Origin: Leptospira adleri
GTDB taxonomy: Bacteria; Spirochaetota; Leptospiria; Leptospirales; Leptospiraceae
NCBI RefSeq assembly: GCF_002811985.1
Contig: NZ_NPDU01000033.1
Location: 1 to 47,875 of the forward strand
Direction of reading: 5' to 3'
DNA length: 47,875 nucleotides
A program made the position numbers and the translations under genes. The first letter of the stretch is position 1. Every line of letters starts with the position of its first letter. Below are positions 34,253 to 42,558 of this stretch, piece after piece. The notes under the pieces are model-generated. The model was given only the letters and a program-made list of their open reading frames with translations, did no database searches and had not been told where the DNA came from.

Positions 34253-34909
34253 GTGAATTCGGATTTTATGTCAAAAACTCTTGGATGGAAAAAACTGCCG
34301 GAAGATGTCCGAAGGGAATCGATTCTCACGGCGGCGATGCGTTGTTTTTTTTCCAAGGGCTTTGAAAAGACTTCGGTCCAAGATATCGCCGATACAGCGG
34401 GTCTTACAAAGGGCGGGATCTACTTTCATTTTGAAAGCAAGGAAGAAATCCGCGATACTTTGATTCGCGATTTTTTGAATTTGGATCGTTTGGGTTTCAC
34501 CGATCCGGAAGTTTTGGCTCTTCCCCCTCATTTGCGTTTGAAAGAATTTTTAGAAAGATTAGCCAATCGACTTACTATCGAGGGAAATTGTTCTCCTCGT
34601 TTGTTTGCGGAAGCCACTTCGAACGGCGGAATGATGGAAAAGGAAATCGTTTCTTTTTACGATTCTTTGGAATCCATTTTTGCGGAAACGATTCGTGAAG
34701 GACAAGAAGTCGGAAGTCTTGTGAACTCGATGTCGCCTGAACTCCTTGCCAGAACGGTTCTTGCCGTCTTTGACGGTTTACAAATTCAAGCCGATATATC
34801 TCCGACGAAAATGGATTTGCAAGTTCGCGGAAGGGAAACTCTCAATTCTTTTTTTAAGAATCTGGTTTTGACCTTTGACCCGACTTGCGAAAGAAAAAAT
34901 CCATCTTAA
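34253..34909 (+). CDS. TetR-family transcriptional regulator
   Basis: This 218-residue protein has an N-terminal TetR helix-turn-helix: RRESILTAAMRCFFSKGFEK, TSVQDIADTAGLTKGGIYF, HFESKEEIRDTL. A divergent helical ligand-binding domain follows. Its control of the adjacent OYE gene is inferred from the divergent arrangement and the two operator-like repeats; in other bacteria the TetR-type NemR controls an OYE reductase in response to electrophiles. The start is GTG 34253 with GGGAGA upstream; a later ATG at 34268 lacks an SD. Its 3' end overlaps the convergent DUF819 gene by four bases. Confidence 0.9.
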   Translation: MNSDFMSKTLGWKKLPEDVRRESILTAAMRCFFSKGFEKTSVQDIADTAGLTKGGIYFHFESKEEIRDTLIRDFLNLDRLGFTDPEVLALPPHLRLKEFLERLANRLTIEGNCSPRLFAEATSNGGMMEKEIVSFYDSLESIFAETIREGQEVGSLVNSMSPELLARTVLAVFDGLQIQADISPTKMDLQVRGRETLNSFFKNLVLTFDPTCERKNPS

Positions 34910-36069
34910 CTTTGTATCGAGGCAAGGATCGAATAGATTCCGATTCCTAAATAATTGCCGATCGCATAACCGATCAATCCGGTTAGAATTCCGACCACTA
35001 AAACTCCTTTGTTTCGAATCGCCTGTGTAATCGGCGGGACAAAAGCAGGACCGTAGATGCTGGCGACGGAAGTAATCATCCAAGTATCGACCGGAATTCG
35101 AAAAAGGATTCCTAGTAACAAATGAAGAAGAATTGCGCCGAATAGAATGGTCGTCAAAATTAAGAATACGGGCCCAAAGTCGCGTTTCAATTCTTCCAGA
35201 TTTGCAAGAAAACCGATTGCGACCGAAAAGACGAGAATCAGATAACTTCCGAATTCGTATGTTTTGAGTTGTCTTACTTTCGAATGAAAGGAGGTACCGA
35301 TTCCCCAAGTCGTAATTCCCAAAAGAATCGAAGGCGCATATAAAGAGGAGAAAATCAAAAACGTAAACGCGATCGAAACTCCAAAGCCGAGCGCCGCGAG
35401 AAGAAGTCCGATTCCGTTTGAAAAAACCAGATTCTTCCAATGAATCGACGAATGGTTTTGTTCCGCTGATTCGGCTTTTTCAAAGGAAGGCTCGATTTCA
35501 TTCTCCTTTCTTAAAAAAAGGGAAAAGAATTTTTTTCCAATCGTAAGCAGGAAAAGAAGATATATTCCTCCTAAGACGACGTCGATCGTGTTGACCAACG
35601 CTATCGTTTCTTTCGACGTTCCGATCGCAAGTCCGACTGCGTTTAAATTGGGAGTTCCTCCCGTGTACAATCCTGCAAGCATTCCCGCGATTTTTGAAGA
35701 TTCGGGATGTAAAAAAGAAAAATAGAATCCTGCAATCCCCGACGCGGTCGCTACCGAAACTGCGGATAAGAAGAATGAAAAGAGCGCTAATTTCGATTCT
35801 CCAAATCCTTTTCTGAAATCGGTAGAACTCAATAGAAGGGGAATCGCAAGAGGAATCGCAATTTCCGCGAAAGTTTGCGGGACGGATTTGGAAAACCATT
35901 CGGACGGAATCGTGTTTCCTAAAAAAATCCCGGCGATATAACAAAGGGAAACGGGCCCCAAAATACCGAGGAATTTTACCCTTTTCGCGATTTTGAGGGC
36001 GAACCACGGAAAGAAAAGAATAAATAAGACAAGTGCGACCGAGCTTGACGTGAAAAGAATTGAGTTCAT
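34906..36069 (-). CDS. DUF819-family integral membrane protein
   Basis: This 387-residue protein has about ten hydrophobic helices and matches the DUF819 (YjcL-like) family. AIPLAIPLLL, SFFLSAVSVATASGIAGF-type helices, GLYTGGTPNLNAVGLAIG (conserved GGT-N-A loop) and C-terminal GPAFVPPITQAIRNKGVLVVG with a GxxxGY ending are visible. It has transporter-like architecture with two inverted halves, each with a broken helix; the substrate is unknown. ATG at 36067-36069. It is convergent with tetR, with a four-base overlap, and no operon partner is visible. Confidence 0.8.
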   Translation of the reverse strand: MNSILFTSSSVALVLFILFFPWFALKIAKRVKFLGILGPVSLCYIAGIFLGNTIPSEWFSKSVPQTFAEIAIPLAIPLLLSSTDFRKGFGESKLALFSFFLSAVSVATASGIAGFYFSFLHPESSKIAGMLAGLYTGGTPNLNAVGLAIGTSKETIALVNTIDVVLGGIYLLFLLTIGKKFFSLFLRKENEIEPSFEKAESAEQNHSSIHWKNLVFSNGIGLLLAALGFGVSIAFTFLIFSSLYAPSILLGITTWGIGTSFHSKVRQLKTYEFGSYLILVFSVAIGFLANLEELKRDFGPVFLILTTILFGAILLHLLLGILFRIPVDTWMITSVASIYGPAFVPPITQAIRNKGVLVVGILTGLIGYAIGNYLGIGIYSILASIQS

Positions 36070-36441
36070 AATAATTTCCGAATATTCTGAAAATTTAATT
36101 TATCCGAGATCTGATTTTTGCAAATCGCCGTATCGACGGGTAAAACGATTCCCTCTAAAAATTCGGCTCCTGAATTTTGGAATCCAAAAAATGAAACTAA
36201 CTCTTTTAACTCTTCTTTTTTGAAAAGTATGATGACTTGAATCCGAAAATTCAAGCAGAAAAGAGAAAGAATCCGGATTCAATAGTTTTCTTTTTTTACT
36301 CTTCTCTAAAATCTTAACTAAAAGGGCAGTCCGTTGGTCATCGATTTTTTAATACGAAGTGGAATCCGTTTCGTTTTGCGGGCGGGTCTTAAAAAAATAA
36401 ATCCGAACTTTTTTGGAATCGGATTCAAATTGGGAAAAACT
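36070..36441. other. Divergent intergenic region between DUF819 and DUF4846 genes
   Basis: No gene called. It contains a 12-bp palindrome GAATCCGGATTC (about 36269-36280) and an open upstream extension of the DUF4846 frame (36334-36441) that I consider untranslated. Confidence 0.4.
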
Positions 36442-37221
36442 ATGAAATTCTTCTCTATTCTTTTGCATTTTGGAATGATCGTCGTCGGCCCTTGGATCGT
36501 AATCGGAGGATTATTTTTTCTATCGAGTTGTTTGGAGGCGGATTCCAAATGGGAAAAGATCGGCGAGATTCAAACTCCGGAAGGGAGTTCTCGCATATCC
36601 TATCCGAAGGATTCGTTTTCGAGTTTTGTAAGAAGTCTCCCATTAAAATCGGAATCCACACTTTTGACTTTTCAAAAACAGAATATCATCCGTCGTTATG
36701 ATTCACTCGCCGTTCTGAAGCTGCCGCTTTTGTTTCAAGAAGATCTGGAGCAATGCGCCGACTTTACGATGCGGATTTGGGCGGAATATCATAAGCAAAA
36801 AAACTTGTTGAATCGATTTTATCTTTTTGATTACAACGGAAGGAAAAAACAGTTTCGGGAAAGCGGGATGAGTTACGTTTCCTTTTTGAGAAAATCGTTT
36901 ATTTCTTCGAATTCCTACTCTCTCAAAAAAGGAGGAATGAATATCGAAGAAACGGATTTAAGACCGGGAGATCTTTTTGTTCAAAATGAAACCGGCGGGA
37001 TCGGACACGTTTCGATGGTTTTGGATGCGGCTGAAAATCCGAACGGAGAAAAATTTTTTCTCATCGGTTTTAGTTTTATGCCTGCGCAAGAAATGCATAT
37101 CGAAAAGGCTCCGAAAAAATTCGGCTCCCAGGGCTGGTTTACTTACAAAGGTTTTCTAAAACACTTGGAAGAATTTTATCCCTACGGAAACCCTGTTCTC
37201 CGAAGATTTCCAGAAACATAA
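36442..37221 (+). CDS. DUF4846-family lipoprotein
   Basis: This 259-residue exported protein has a signal ending in lipobox FLSSC with lipid cysteine C30. The body matches DUF4846: FSSFVRSLPLK, YDSLAVLKLPLLF, EDLEQCADFTMRIWAEY, LRPGDLFVQNETGGIGHVSM and GFSFMPAQEMHI. The PGD...GH...MPAQ pattern is reminiscent of an NlpC/P60-like papain fold with a possible catalytic histidine in GIGHVSM, but activity is unproven. I chose ATG 36442, which gives the lipoprotein signal and has GGGA upstream; the frame continues to 36334 without signal logic. It ends 12 bases from the convergent methyltransferase gene. Confidence 0.82.
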   Translation: MKFFSILLHFGMIVVGPWIVIGGLFFLSSCLEADSKWEKIGEIQTPEGSSRISYPKDSFSSFVRSLPLKSESTLLTFQKQNIIRRYDSLAVLKLPLLFQEDLEQCADFTMRIWAEYHKQKNLLNRFYLFDYNGRKKQFRESGMSYVSFLRKSFISSNSYSLKKGGMNIEETDLRPGDLFVQNETGGIGHVSMVLDAAENPNGEKFFLIGFSFMPAQEMHIEKAPKKFGSQGWFTYKGFLKHLEEFYPYGNPVLRRFPET

Positions 37222-37233
37222 GAATATTATAAT

Positions 37234-37902
37234 TTATCGAAATGCCACCCAGCCGCCGACGTAATGAGCCTGAAAGATTTGTTTCGATTTTTGAAAACCG
37301 GCTTCTTGGAAAAGAGTCTCGTATCTCCTTCCGGGAATTTTATGAAGAGTTTTGACTCGATTCAAATAGGTTTCGAGTGCGCCGTTTTCCCAACCTTGAA
37401 AGGTTCTTAAATATCCCGCTACATCCTCGAATACGGAATCCATGTCCTCGTTGGAATCGTATATATCAAAAAGGATAAATTTTCCATTCTTTTCCAAACG
37501 AGAAGATATGTCTTTTAAGAGGGAAAGTTTAGCTCCGTCGTCTGGAAGAAAGTGAAGAACGAACAAAAGGGTCGCACCGTCGAAACGTAAATTCTTATCC
37601 AACGCCGAAACGGTAGAACAGAGCAAATCAGCATTCGGAAATTTCTTTTTTGCCTGTTCGATCATTTCCGGAGAAGGGTCGACCCCCGTGATTTGAAAAC
37701 GATTCGGAGCCACCTTTAAAAGAGCGCCGAAATCCGCTCCTGTTCCACAACCGGCCGCGAGAATTTTTTTTCCCTGCGGAATAGAATCAATCAAAGAACT
37801 CGCTACCAATTCGGCAACTCCGGAGTAAAACGGAATCATCTTTCCGATTCTATTTTCATAGTGTTCCGCTCTTTCGCCTTCAAAGGTTTCTATAAAATCC
37901 AT
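37234..37902 (-). CDS. SAM-dependent class I methyltransferase
   Basis: This 222-residue protein has the Rossmann methyltransferase motifs. KILAAGCGTGADFG (about 45-58) is motif I for SAM binding, GVDPSPEMIEQAKKKFP supplies the acidic residue that binds the SAM ribose, and FDGATLLFVLHFL and GKFILFDIYD are later strands. The substrate is unknown. ATG at 37900-37902 is preceded by GGAAGG with seven bases spacing. It is a single gene, convergent with the DUF4846 gene. Confidence 0.85.
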   Translation of the reverse strand: MDFIETFEGERAEHYENRIGKMIPFYSGVAELVASSLIDSIPQGKKILAAGCGTGADFGALLKVAPNRFQITGVDPSPEMIEQAKKKFPNADLLCSTVSALDKNLRFDGATLLFVLHFLPDDGAKLSLLKDISSRLEKNGKFILFDIYDSNEDMDSVFEDVAGYLRTFQGWENGALETYLNRVKTLHKIPGRRYETLFQEAGFQKSKQIFQAHYVGGWVAFR

Positions 37903-38161
37903 TCCTCTACCTTCCGTTCGAATTTTCGTTTATAAAATTGAAAAAGAATCCTATTCATTCGTTTTCGTCAAAATTCTTGCGTACTTCTATTCTTTCCAAT
38001 CAATTGCGATTACAAGGATAAGATCCGCAAAGTCTTTAGGAATGAACTGCAGAAAATCGAGAATATCCCCCGAAATTCCAAAATTGTTCTGATATAAGAA
38101 TTTTGTTTAAGTTTGATATGCAACTAATTGAAAGAATTCGGTTATCTTCCTAGAAGGGATT

Positions 38162-38932
38162 ATGATTTTTTTATTCTTTAGCATTCTCGTAGTTGCAACG
38201 TATAAGTTTTATCAATTGGGTAATTTATATGAAAGGGCACAAAGTCAAGCTGCCTTATGGGGGACGGTTATCTTTTCTTCAATTGCAATAATGCTCAGTT
38301 CTGGATATGCGGTTTCAGAAATTTTCAAACTTAGAAACGCGGATCCATTTTGGAAGTCCTCATCGTTTAGAAATTTGATTCTGCCATTTTATGTGCTATT
38401 TTTTCTGCTTACTATAACGTTTCGTTTTTTCGATTGGAACTGGTATTATCAATGTAGGGCCGGCCAGGGTTATCCTCCTTATAGCCATGAGAATTTCGAA
38501 CATCAATCCTGTATGCAATACGTAAATCCGGAAAGTTGTATGAAAGCATTTGAAGATTGGTGTAGCCCCTATTCGAATTTTTACGATTGCAGGAAATATT
38601 TTAGAAATTGTCACACGGAAATCGGTAGCGCGACCCCTTGGTTCTTAGGCGCCTATGAAAAGGAAAGCAGAGTATATGTTGCATTGAAGATCTTCGAACC
38701 TTTGATAAAGATTTTTTGTATTCTAACGATGATGTTGACTCTTCCGGCGGCTATGTTCCTTTCTAAAAGCGGGAACGGTAAAAAAGTTATTTCTTTGTTG
38801 ATGATTGGCTTTACCTTTTTTCTAATTTTTCTCGTTCATCCTTTTTTACCAAACCCGATTCATGGATATAAATCAGACTTATGGGATTATTGGTTTGAGA
38901 ATTACAAATCTATATATAATTTATTTCCGTAG
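38162..38932 (+). CDS. Hypothetical membrane protein with cysteine-rich loop
   Basis: This 256-residue protein is one I do not recognise. Five hydrophobic helices are visible (about 1-18, 31-52, 70-90, 178-198 and 210-228). Between the third and fourth helix is a loop of about 80 residues with six cysteines (C98, C117, C126, C134, C143, C150) and many aromatics. It is probably on the oxidising side of the membrane and disulphide-bonded. The start ATG 38162 has AAGGGA six bases upstream. The DNA looks more AT-rich than its neighbours. After the TAG stop (38930-38932) the same frame stays open for another 60 codons (to TGA 39113-39115), which may be chance or may mark a truncated longer protein. 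Confidence 0.65.
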   Translation: MIFLFFSILVVATYKFYQLGNLYERAQSQAALWGTVIFSSIAIMLSSGYAVSEIFKLRNADPFWKSSSFRNLILPFYVLFFLLTITFRFFDWNWYYQCRAGQGYPPYSHENFEHQSCMQYVNPESCMKAFEDWCSPYSNFYDCRKYFRNCHTEIGSATPWFLGAYEKESRVYVALKIFEPLIKIFCILTMMLTLPAAMFLSKSGNGKKVISLLMIGFTFFLIFLVHPFLPNPIHGYKSDLWDYWFENYKSIYNLFP

Positions 38933-39300
38933 GAATTTCAAGACATTAGAATTTTGTTTAAACCTGAAGAAATGGGGCGAAACGAAAATCCTAAGATATA
39001 TTATGAATTTCTAAATAACTATAAAAACAAGCGTACCTTCTTTTTAATGGATATTTTGATTCGAGAGAAAATAGAGACTGATTTGATTCTTTTCGAATAT
39101 CCGTTGATCCACTGAAAATTCTACCTTCGATTTGCATTTAAGTTTCCCCTTCGCTTTATCCTCTTTCCTGAAAATTCTGCCAAATCTTCAGGTTGGCGGA
39201 TTATAAAAAAGTTCTCAAAAAAATAAAAGGTGTAATTATTTTTGTTACAGGAGGTCTAAAGGAAAATGGAAACCTTAAACTTTCGGAGTAGAAAATAAAA
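38933..39300. other. Intergenic region before the second OYE gene
   Basis: This 368-base stretch holds the open in-frame continuation of the preceding gene (38933-39115) and a 10-codon mini-ORF (39266-39298) directly before the reductase start. It otherwise appears AT-rich without recognised genes. Confidence 0.45.
39266..39298 (+). CDS. Possible 10-residue leader ORF
   Basis: ATG at 39266 opens METLNFRSRK and stops with TAA at 39296-39298, two bases before the reductase ATG. GGAGG at 39250-39254 and AAGGA at 39259-39263 are the best SD-like sequences in the region and precede this ORF, not the reductase. It could couple translation to the reductase or be fortuitous. Confidence 0.3.
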   Translation: METLNFRSRK

Positions 39301-40398
39301 ATGAGCGTAGAATCGAAACAAGCCGTGGATCTTTTCGGATCCGCAAAACTCGGAAACCTAACCCTCCAAAATCGAATCGTAATGGCGCCTATGACTCGAT
39401 CCAGAGCAATCAACAATATTCCAAATTCGACAATGGCGGATTATTATTCGCAAAGAGGAAGTGCGGGATTGATCGTTACGGAAGGGACTTCGCCTTCGGC
39501 CAATGGATTGGGTTATAGCAGGATTCCCGGAATCTTTTCCAAAGAACAAACGGAGGGGTGGAAGCTGATTACAAAAGCGGTTCACGATAAAGGCGCGAAG
39601 ATCTTTGTCCAACTGATGCATACGGGACGGGTCGGAACTCCGGTCAATCTTCCGGAAGGAGCCGAAGTGGTGGGTCCGTCCGCGATTCAATTGAAGGGCG
39701 AGACTTGGACAGATACGAAAGGACAACAACCTTATGCGCTTCCCCGGGAAATGAATTCGAACGATATCAAACGTGCGATCGAAGAATACGTTCAATCTTC
39801 GAAGAATGCAGTGGAAGCCGGGTTCGACGGTGTTGAACTTCACGCTGCAAACGGATATCTTCTGGAACAATTTTTAAACGCAAACTCGAATCATAGAACC
39901 GATTCTTACGGTGGTTCCAACGAAAATCGAAATCGTTTTGTAATCGAGGTGGCTCGCGCGGTCGTAGACGCGATCGGAAAGGATAAGGTCGGAATTCGAT
40001 TATCTCCTTACGGAGTTTTTAATGAAACCGGAGCGTTCGAAGGACTTGAAGAACAATACGAAATTCTTTCCGAAGAATTGAATTCTATCGGACTTGTTTA
40101 CGTTCACATCGTAAATCACAGTTCTATGGGCGCTCCCGACGTTCCCGAAAGTGTGGTTCAAAAAATACGAAAACAATTTAAGAATACTCTAATCCTCAGC
40201 GGAGGATACGATAAGTCGAGAGCACAGACCGATTTGGAAGACGGAAAATGCGAACTCGTCGCCTTCGGGAGACCGTTTATAGCGAATCCGGATTTTGTCT
40301 TCCGATTGAAAGAGGATAAAACTTTCGCTGAAGCTGATCAAAGCACGTTTTATACTCCGGGCGTAAAAGGTTATTCCGATTATCCGAGTTTAAACTAA
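39301..40398 (+). CDS. nemA: Alkene reductase, old yellow enzyme family (NemA-like)
   Basis: This 365-residue FMN-dependent ene-reductase is of the N-ethylmaleimide reductase type. LQNRIVMAPMTRSRA, SAGLIVTEGTSPSANG, VQLMHTGRVG, GFDGVELHAANGYLLEQFL with the HxxN pair (HAAN), TDSYGGSNENRNRF and FGRPFIANPDF are full-length hallmarks. It uses NAD(P)H to reduce electrophilic alkenes, quinones or nitro-compounds. The ATG at 39301 has only a distant SD (CGGAG, 12 bases away), and a mini-ORF directly precedes it. The gene converges with a MarR regulator. It is a different OYE subgroup from the one at 32.8-34.1 kb. The symbol is a family-level call. Confidence 0.9.
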   Translation: MSVESKQAVDLFGSAKLGNLTLQNRIVMAPMTRSRAINNIPNSTMADYYSQRGSAGLIVTEGTSPSANGLGYSRIPGIFSKEQTEGWKLITKAVHDKGAKIFVQLMHTGRVGTPVNLPEGAEVVGPSAIQLKGETWTDTKGQQPYALPREMNSNDIKRAIEEYVQSSKNAVEAGFDGVELHAANGYLLEQFLNANSNHRTDSYGGSNENRNRFVIEVARAVVDAIGKDKVGIRLSPYGVFNETGAFEGLEEQYEILSEELNSIGLVYVHIVNHSSMGAPDVPESVVQKIRKQFKNTLILSGGYDKSRAQTDLEDGKCELVAFGRPFIANPDFVFRLKEDKTFAEADQSTFYTPGVKGYSDYPSLN

Positions 40399-40476
40399 AC
40401 CGATTGAGTTTCAAAATCCAAGAGGCCTTGTAGTTCTTACTTCAAGAGCCTTTTCGATTTTGAATTCGTCCTTTCT

Positions 40477-40992
40477 TCATTCTTCCAAATTCAGAAGCAA
40501 TTTTCTTAAAAGTTTTGAAAGCTCGAGGTGTTCTTTTTCTGAAAGAGCGCTCATCAATTCGTGAGTACTTTTTACGTGGTCTAAAAGAGTTTTTGTAATC
40601 ACAAGTTTTCCTTCGGATGTTAGGCAAATAAGAATTCCGCGTCGATCTTTCGGATCGGCTTCTCTCTGAACCCAGCCAAGAGATTCCAATCGATCGATTC
40701 GATTTGTCATCGTTCCAGAAGTGATCATTAATGTTGCGAGAAGATCTCCGGGCGCTTTTTTATAAGGTTTGCCGCTGCGCAAAAGAGCAGCCATCACGTC
40801 GAAATCCTGAGTCGCAAGTCCGTGACTTTCAAAAACTTCCTTGTGGACGTTATAAAAGAAAATGGAAGACAAGCGATGGATCCTTCCGATCGTCCCCATC
40901 GCCGTCATATCCAAATCGGGCCTTTCCAGGGCCCATTGCTTTAAGATAAAATCTACGTGGTCTTCCGATTTTTTGGGCTTCATATTTCTCAT
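40477..40992 (-). CDS. MarR-family transcriptional regulator
   Basis: This 171-residue protein has a winged-helix MarR core: FDVMAALLRSGKPYKKAPGD, LLATLMITSGTMTNRIDRLE as recognition helix, WVQREADPKDRRGILICLT as the wing (conserved DxRxx), and dimerisation helices at both ends. MarR proteins typically repress divergent genes and themselves through palindromic operators and respond to phenolics, oxidants or antibiotics. Two perfect palindromes lie in its promoter region, between it and the divergent membrane protein. The start may be ATG 40992 or the in-frame ATG 40983; neither has a clear SD. Confidence 0.92.
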   Translation of the reverse strand: MRNMKPKKSEDHVDFILKQWALERPDLDMTAMGTIGRIHRLSSIFFYNVHKEVFESHGLATQDFDVMAALLRSGKPYKKAPGDLLATLMITSGTMTNRIDRLESLGWVQREADPKDRRGILICLTSEGKLVITKTLLDHVKSTHELMSALSEKEHLELSKLLRKLLLNLEE

Positions 40993-41002
40993 CTTAAAGA
41001 AA

Positions 41003-41022
41003 TTATCTTGACGTCAAGATAA
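41003..41022. promoter_or_regulatory. MarR operator candidate 1, 20-bp perfect palindrome
   Basis: TTATCTTGACGTCAAGATAA is a perfect 20-bp palindrome 11 bases upstream of the marR start codon. It shares the TATCTTGA half-site with site 2. Confidence 0.8.
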
Positions 41023-41046
41023 AGGCTAAATTAGTTTGGCTTAAAG

Positions 41047-41064
41047 TATCTTGATATCAAGATA
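41047..41064. promoter_or_regulatory. MarR operator candidate 2, 18-bp perfect palindrome
   Basis: TATCTTGATATCAAGATA is a perfect 18-bp palindrome with centre 43 bases from that of site 1. It is 20 bases before the membrane protein ATG at 41084. The same half-site occurs four times in 62 bases, which strongly suggests one cognate dimeric regulator, most simply the adjacent MarR. Confidence 0.8.
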
Positions 41065-41083
41065 AATGTCATCTGGAGGAACC

Positions 41084-42247
41084 ATGAACTTTACGGCCCT
41101 TTTTTCTCTGTGCATCGTTATTCTTACTTTATTCTTAACTTTGATCCAATCCTACGTTTGGAACGGAGATTCGTTCCCTTCGTATCTTTTAGGAACGAGG
41201 GAACTGATTTCGGTTTTTTTAAGAATAAAATCCGGGATTTCTCCCGAAACCACTGACTATTATTTTTTCGGAAGAATGACGATCTTCGTTCATATCGGAA
41301 TTTTACTCGGCTTGAAAGAATTGTATAAGAGGGATTTTTTTCCGATTGCGGTTTCGAAAATTTTCAAGGCGGCAATCGTTATTCTTTTCATTGCGGCCTT
41401 TGGAGACCTCGTGGCCTATTGGGGAGGAAGTTTTTTCGGAGAATTTTTTCGGAATGTGGGGTTTCGTTGGATCGAAGCGCCTTCGATTCTTCTTCTTTGG
41501 TTCACAATCGGATATTTGGGTTTTAAGATGAGAGTCGATAAAAAATGGGAAGGAAACGTTTTCCTTTTGCTTCCGGTTTTGATGATGGGATCTACTTTAT
41601 TCTTTCGTTATATTCCGCACGGACCTTTGTTTCCTATTTTGTTGATCGTAACGGGCTTTGTATTGAGTTCTTCATCAGCTCCTTTTTTGCAAAAATTAAG
41701 TCGATCGTTTGAAAAAGTTTCCTCGGTTAAGAGCGTCTTAATCTTTTTCACCTTAGCTATGTTATGCGCCGAAACGATGCAAATATTAGAAAAATGGATT
41801 CCGATTTCAGAATCGGGGGTTCTTCCCAAAAAGATGGACTTCCGACCTTTTTCTTCCTCGAAGGATATCATCGAAGTTTTCGGGATCTACGGAGAACCAG
41901 GGAGAAATCTTTATTTCTGGATCGATGTCGTCGATATGATCTTTCCGATTCCGCTCTTTTTGTCCTTCGCGGGAATTTACACAAGAGCTGCGTTAAAAAC
42001 GGGTTTACCGATCTCTTTTAATCTTTTGTCGTTGGGATTTTTAATCTTCGATATTCTTGAAAATTCTCTGATGTTCTATTTTTTAGCTTCTTGGCCGAAC
42101 GTTTCGGAACCGTTGGCGACTTTCACGGGCGCGATCACCGCTATTAAGTTATTTTTTCTTTTTGTCGGCTTTGTTATGTTTTTCGTTTCCCTTTTGATTC
42201 TAATTTATATTTGGGCTTCGGAGAAACGGACAAAAATTCCCGTGTGA
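41084..42247 (+). CDS. Polytopic membrane protein, probably MarR-regulated
   Basis: This 387-residue protein has about ten transmembrane helices (first MNFTALFSLCIVILTLFLTL; last LFFLFVGFVMFFVSLLILIY). It matches no transporter family that I recognise; acidic residues within helices (for example FLIFDILENSLMF) could be functional. I chose ATG 41084, which has GGAGGA at 41075-41080; an ATG at 41066 overlaps the region next to operator 2 and has no SD. It is divergent from marR across the two operators, so it is the likely primary target of that regulator. Function unknown; an export or lipid-related role would be speculation. Confidence 0.8.
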   Translation: MNFTALFSLCIVILTLFLTLIQSYVWNGDSFPSYLLGTRELISVFLRIKSGISPETTDYYFFGRMTIFVHIGILLGLKELYKRDFFPIAVSKIFKAAIVILFIAAFGDLVAYWGGSFFGEFFRNVGFRWIEAPSILLLWFTIGYLGFKMRVDKKWEGNVFLLLPVLMMGSTLFFRYIPHGPLFPILLIVTGFVLSSSSAPFLQKLSRSFEKVSSVKSVLIFFTLAMLCAETMQILEKWIPISESGVLPKKMDFRPFSSSKDIIEVFGIYGEPGRNLYFWIDVVDMIFPIPLFLSFAGIYTRAALKTGLPISFNLLSLGFLIFDILENSLMFYFLASWPNVSEPLATFTGAITAIKLFFLFVGFVMFFVSLLILIYIWASEKRTKIPV

Positions 42248-42558
42248 TAAAATGAATTTTTCGGGCAAAAAAAATGCCCGAAAGTTTTTCCATTTTCTTC
42301 ACAAGTTATTTTTATCGCTTTTTCATTTGTTCCGACAAACGAATCCGTTGAATTCTTCTTGATTCGGGCTTAAAGTCCGCTCTGAGCTAAAATTTTCGAA
42401 AATTCATCTCTTGTAGTCGAAAACGGCTATTGTTTACGAACGAAATTCTAATCCCACCTTAAGAAGCGAAAAAGAAAAAATATCGTTCAAAAGAATATTT
42501 TCGCCTAACAGTGAATTAACGTACAATTAAATCTTCTAAAACAGAATTACGAAAAAGA
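42248..42558. other. Intergenic region between convergent membrane protein and DUF4442 genes
   Basis: After the terminator at 42259 nothing is recognised. TTTGTTCCGACAAA at about 42327-42340 is a small inverted repeat. The rest is AT-rich. Confidence 0.4.
42259..42289 (+). terminator. Intrinsic terminator after the MarR-linked membrane protein gene
   Basis: TTTCGGGCA (42259-42267) and TGCCCGAAA (42275-42283) form a 9-bp perfect stem with an all-A loop, followed by GTTTTT. It starts 12 bases after the stop codon. Confidence 0.85.

Noticed and set aside
34778..35440. 220-codon minus frame inside the DUF819 gene and tetR
   Set aside because: Its peptide is an Arg/Phe/Ser-rich out-of-frame shadow typical of this codon usage; both overlapping genes are real.
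42327..42340. TTTGTTCCGACAAA as a LexA box
   Set aside because: The spacing between TTTG and CAAA is six, not the five I recall for Leptospira LexA sites, and it lies between convergent genes rather than in a promoter.
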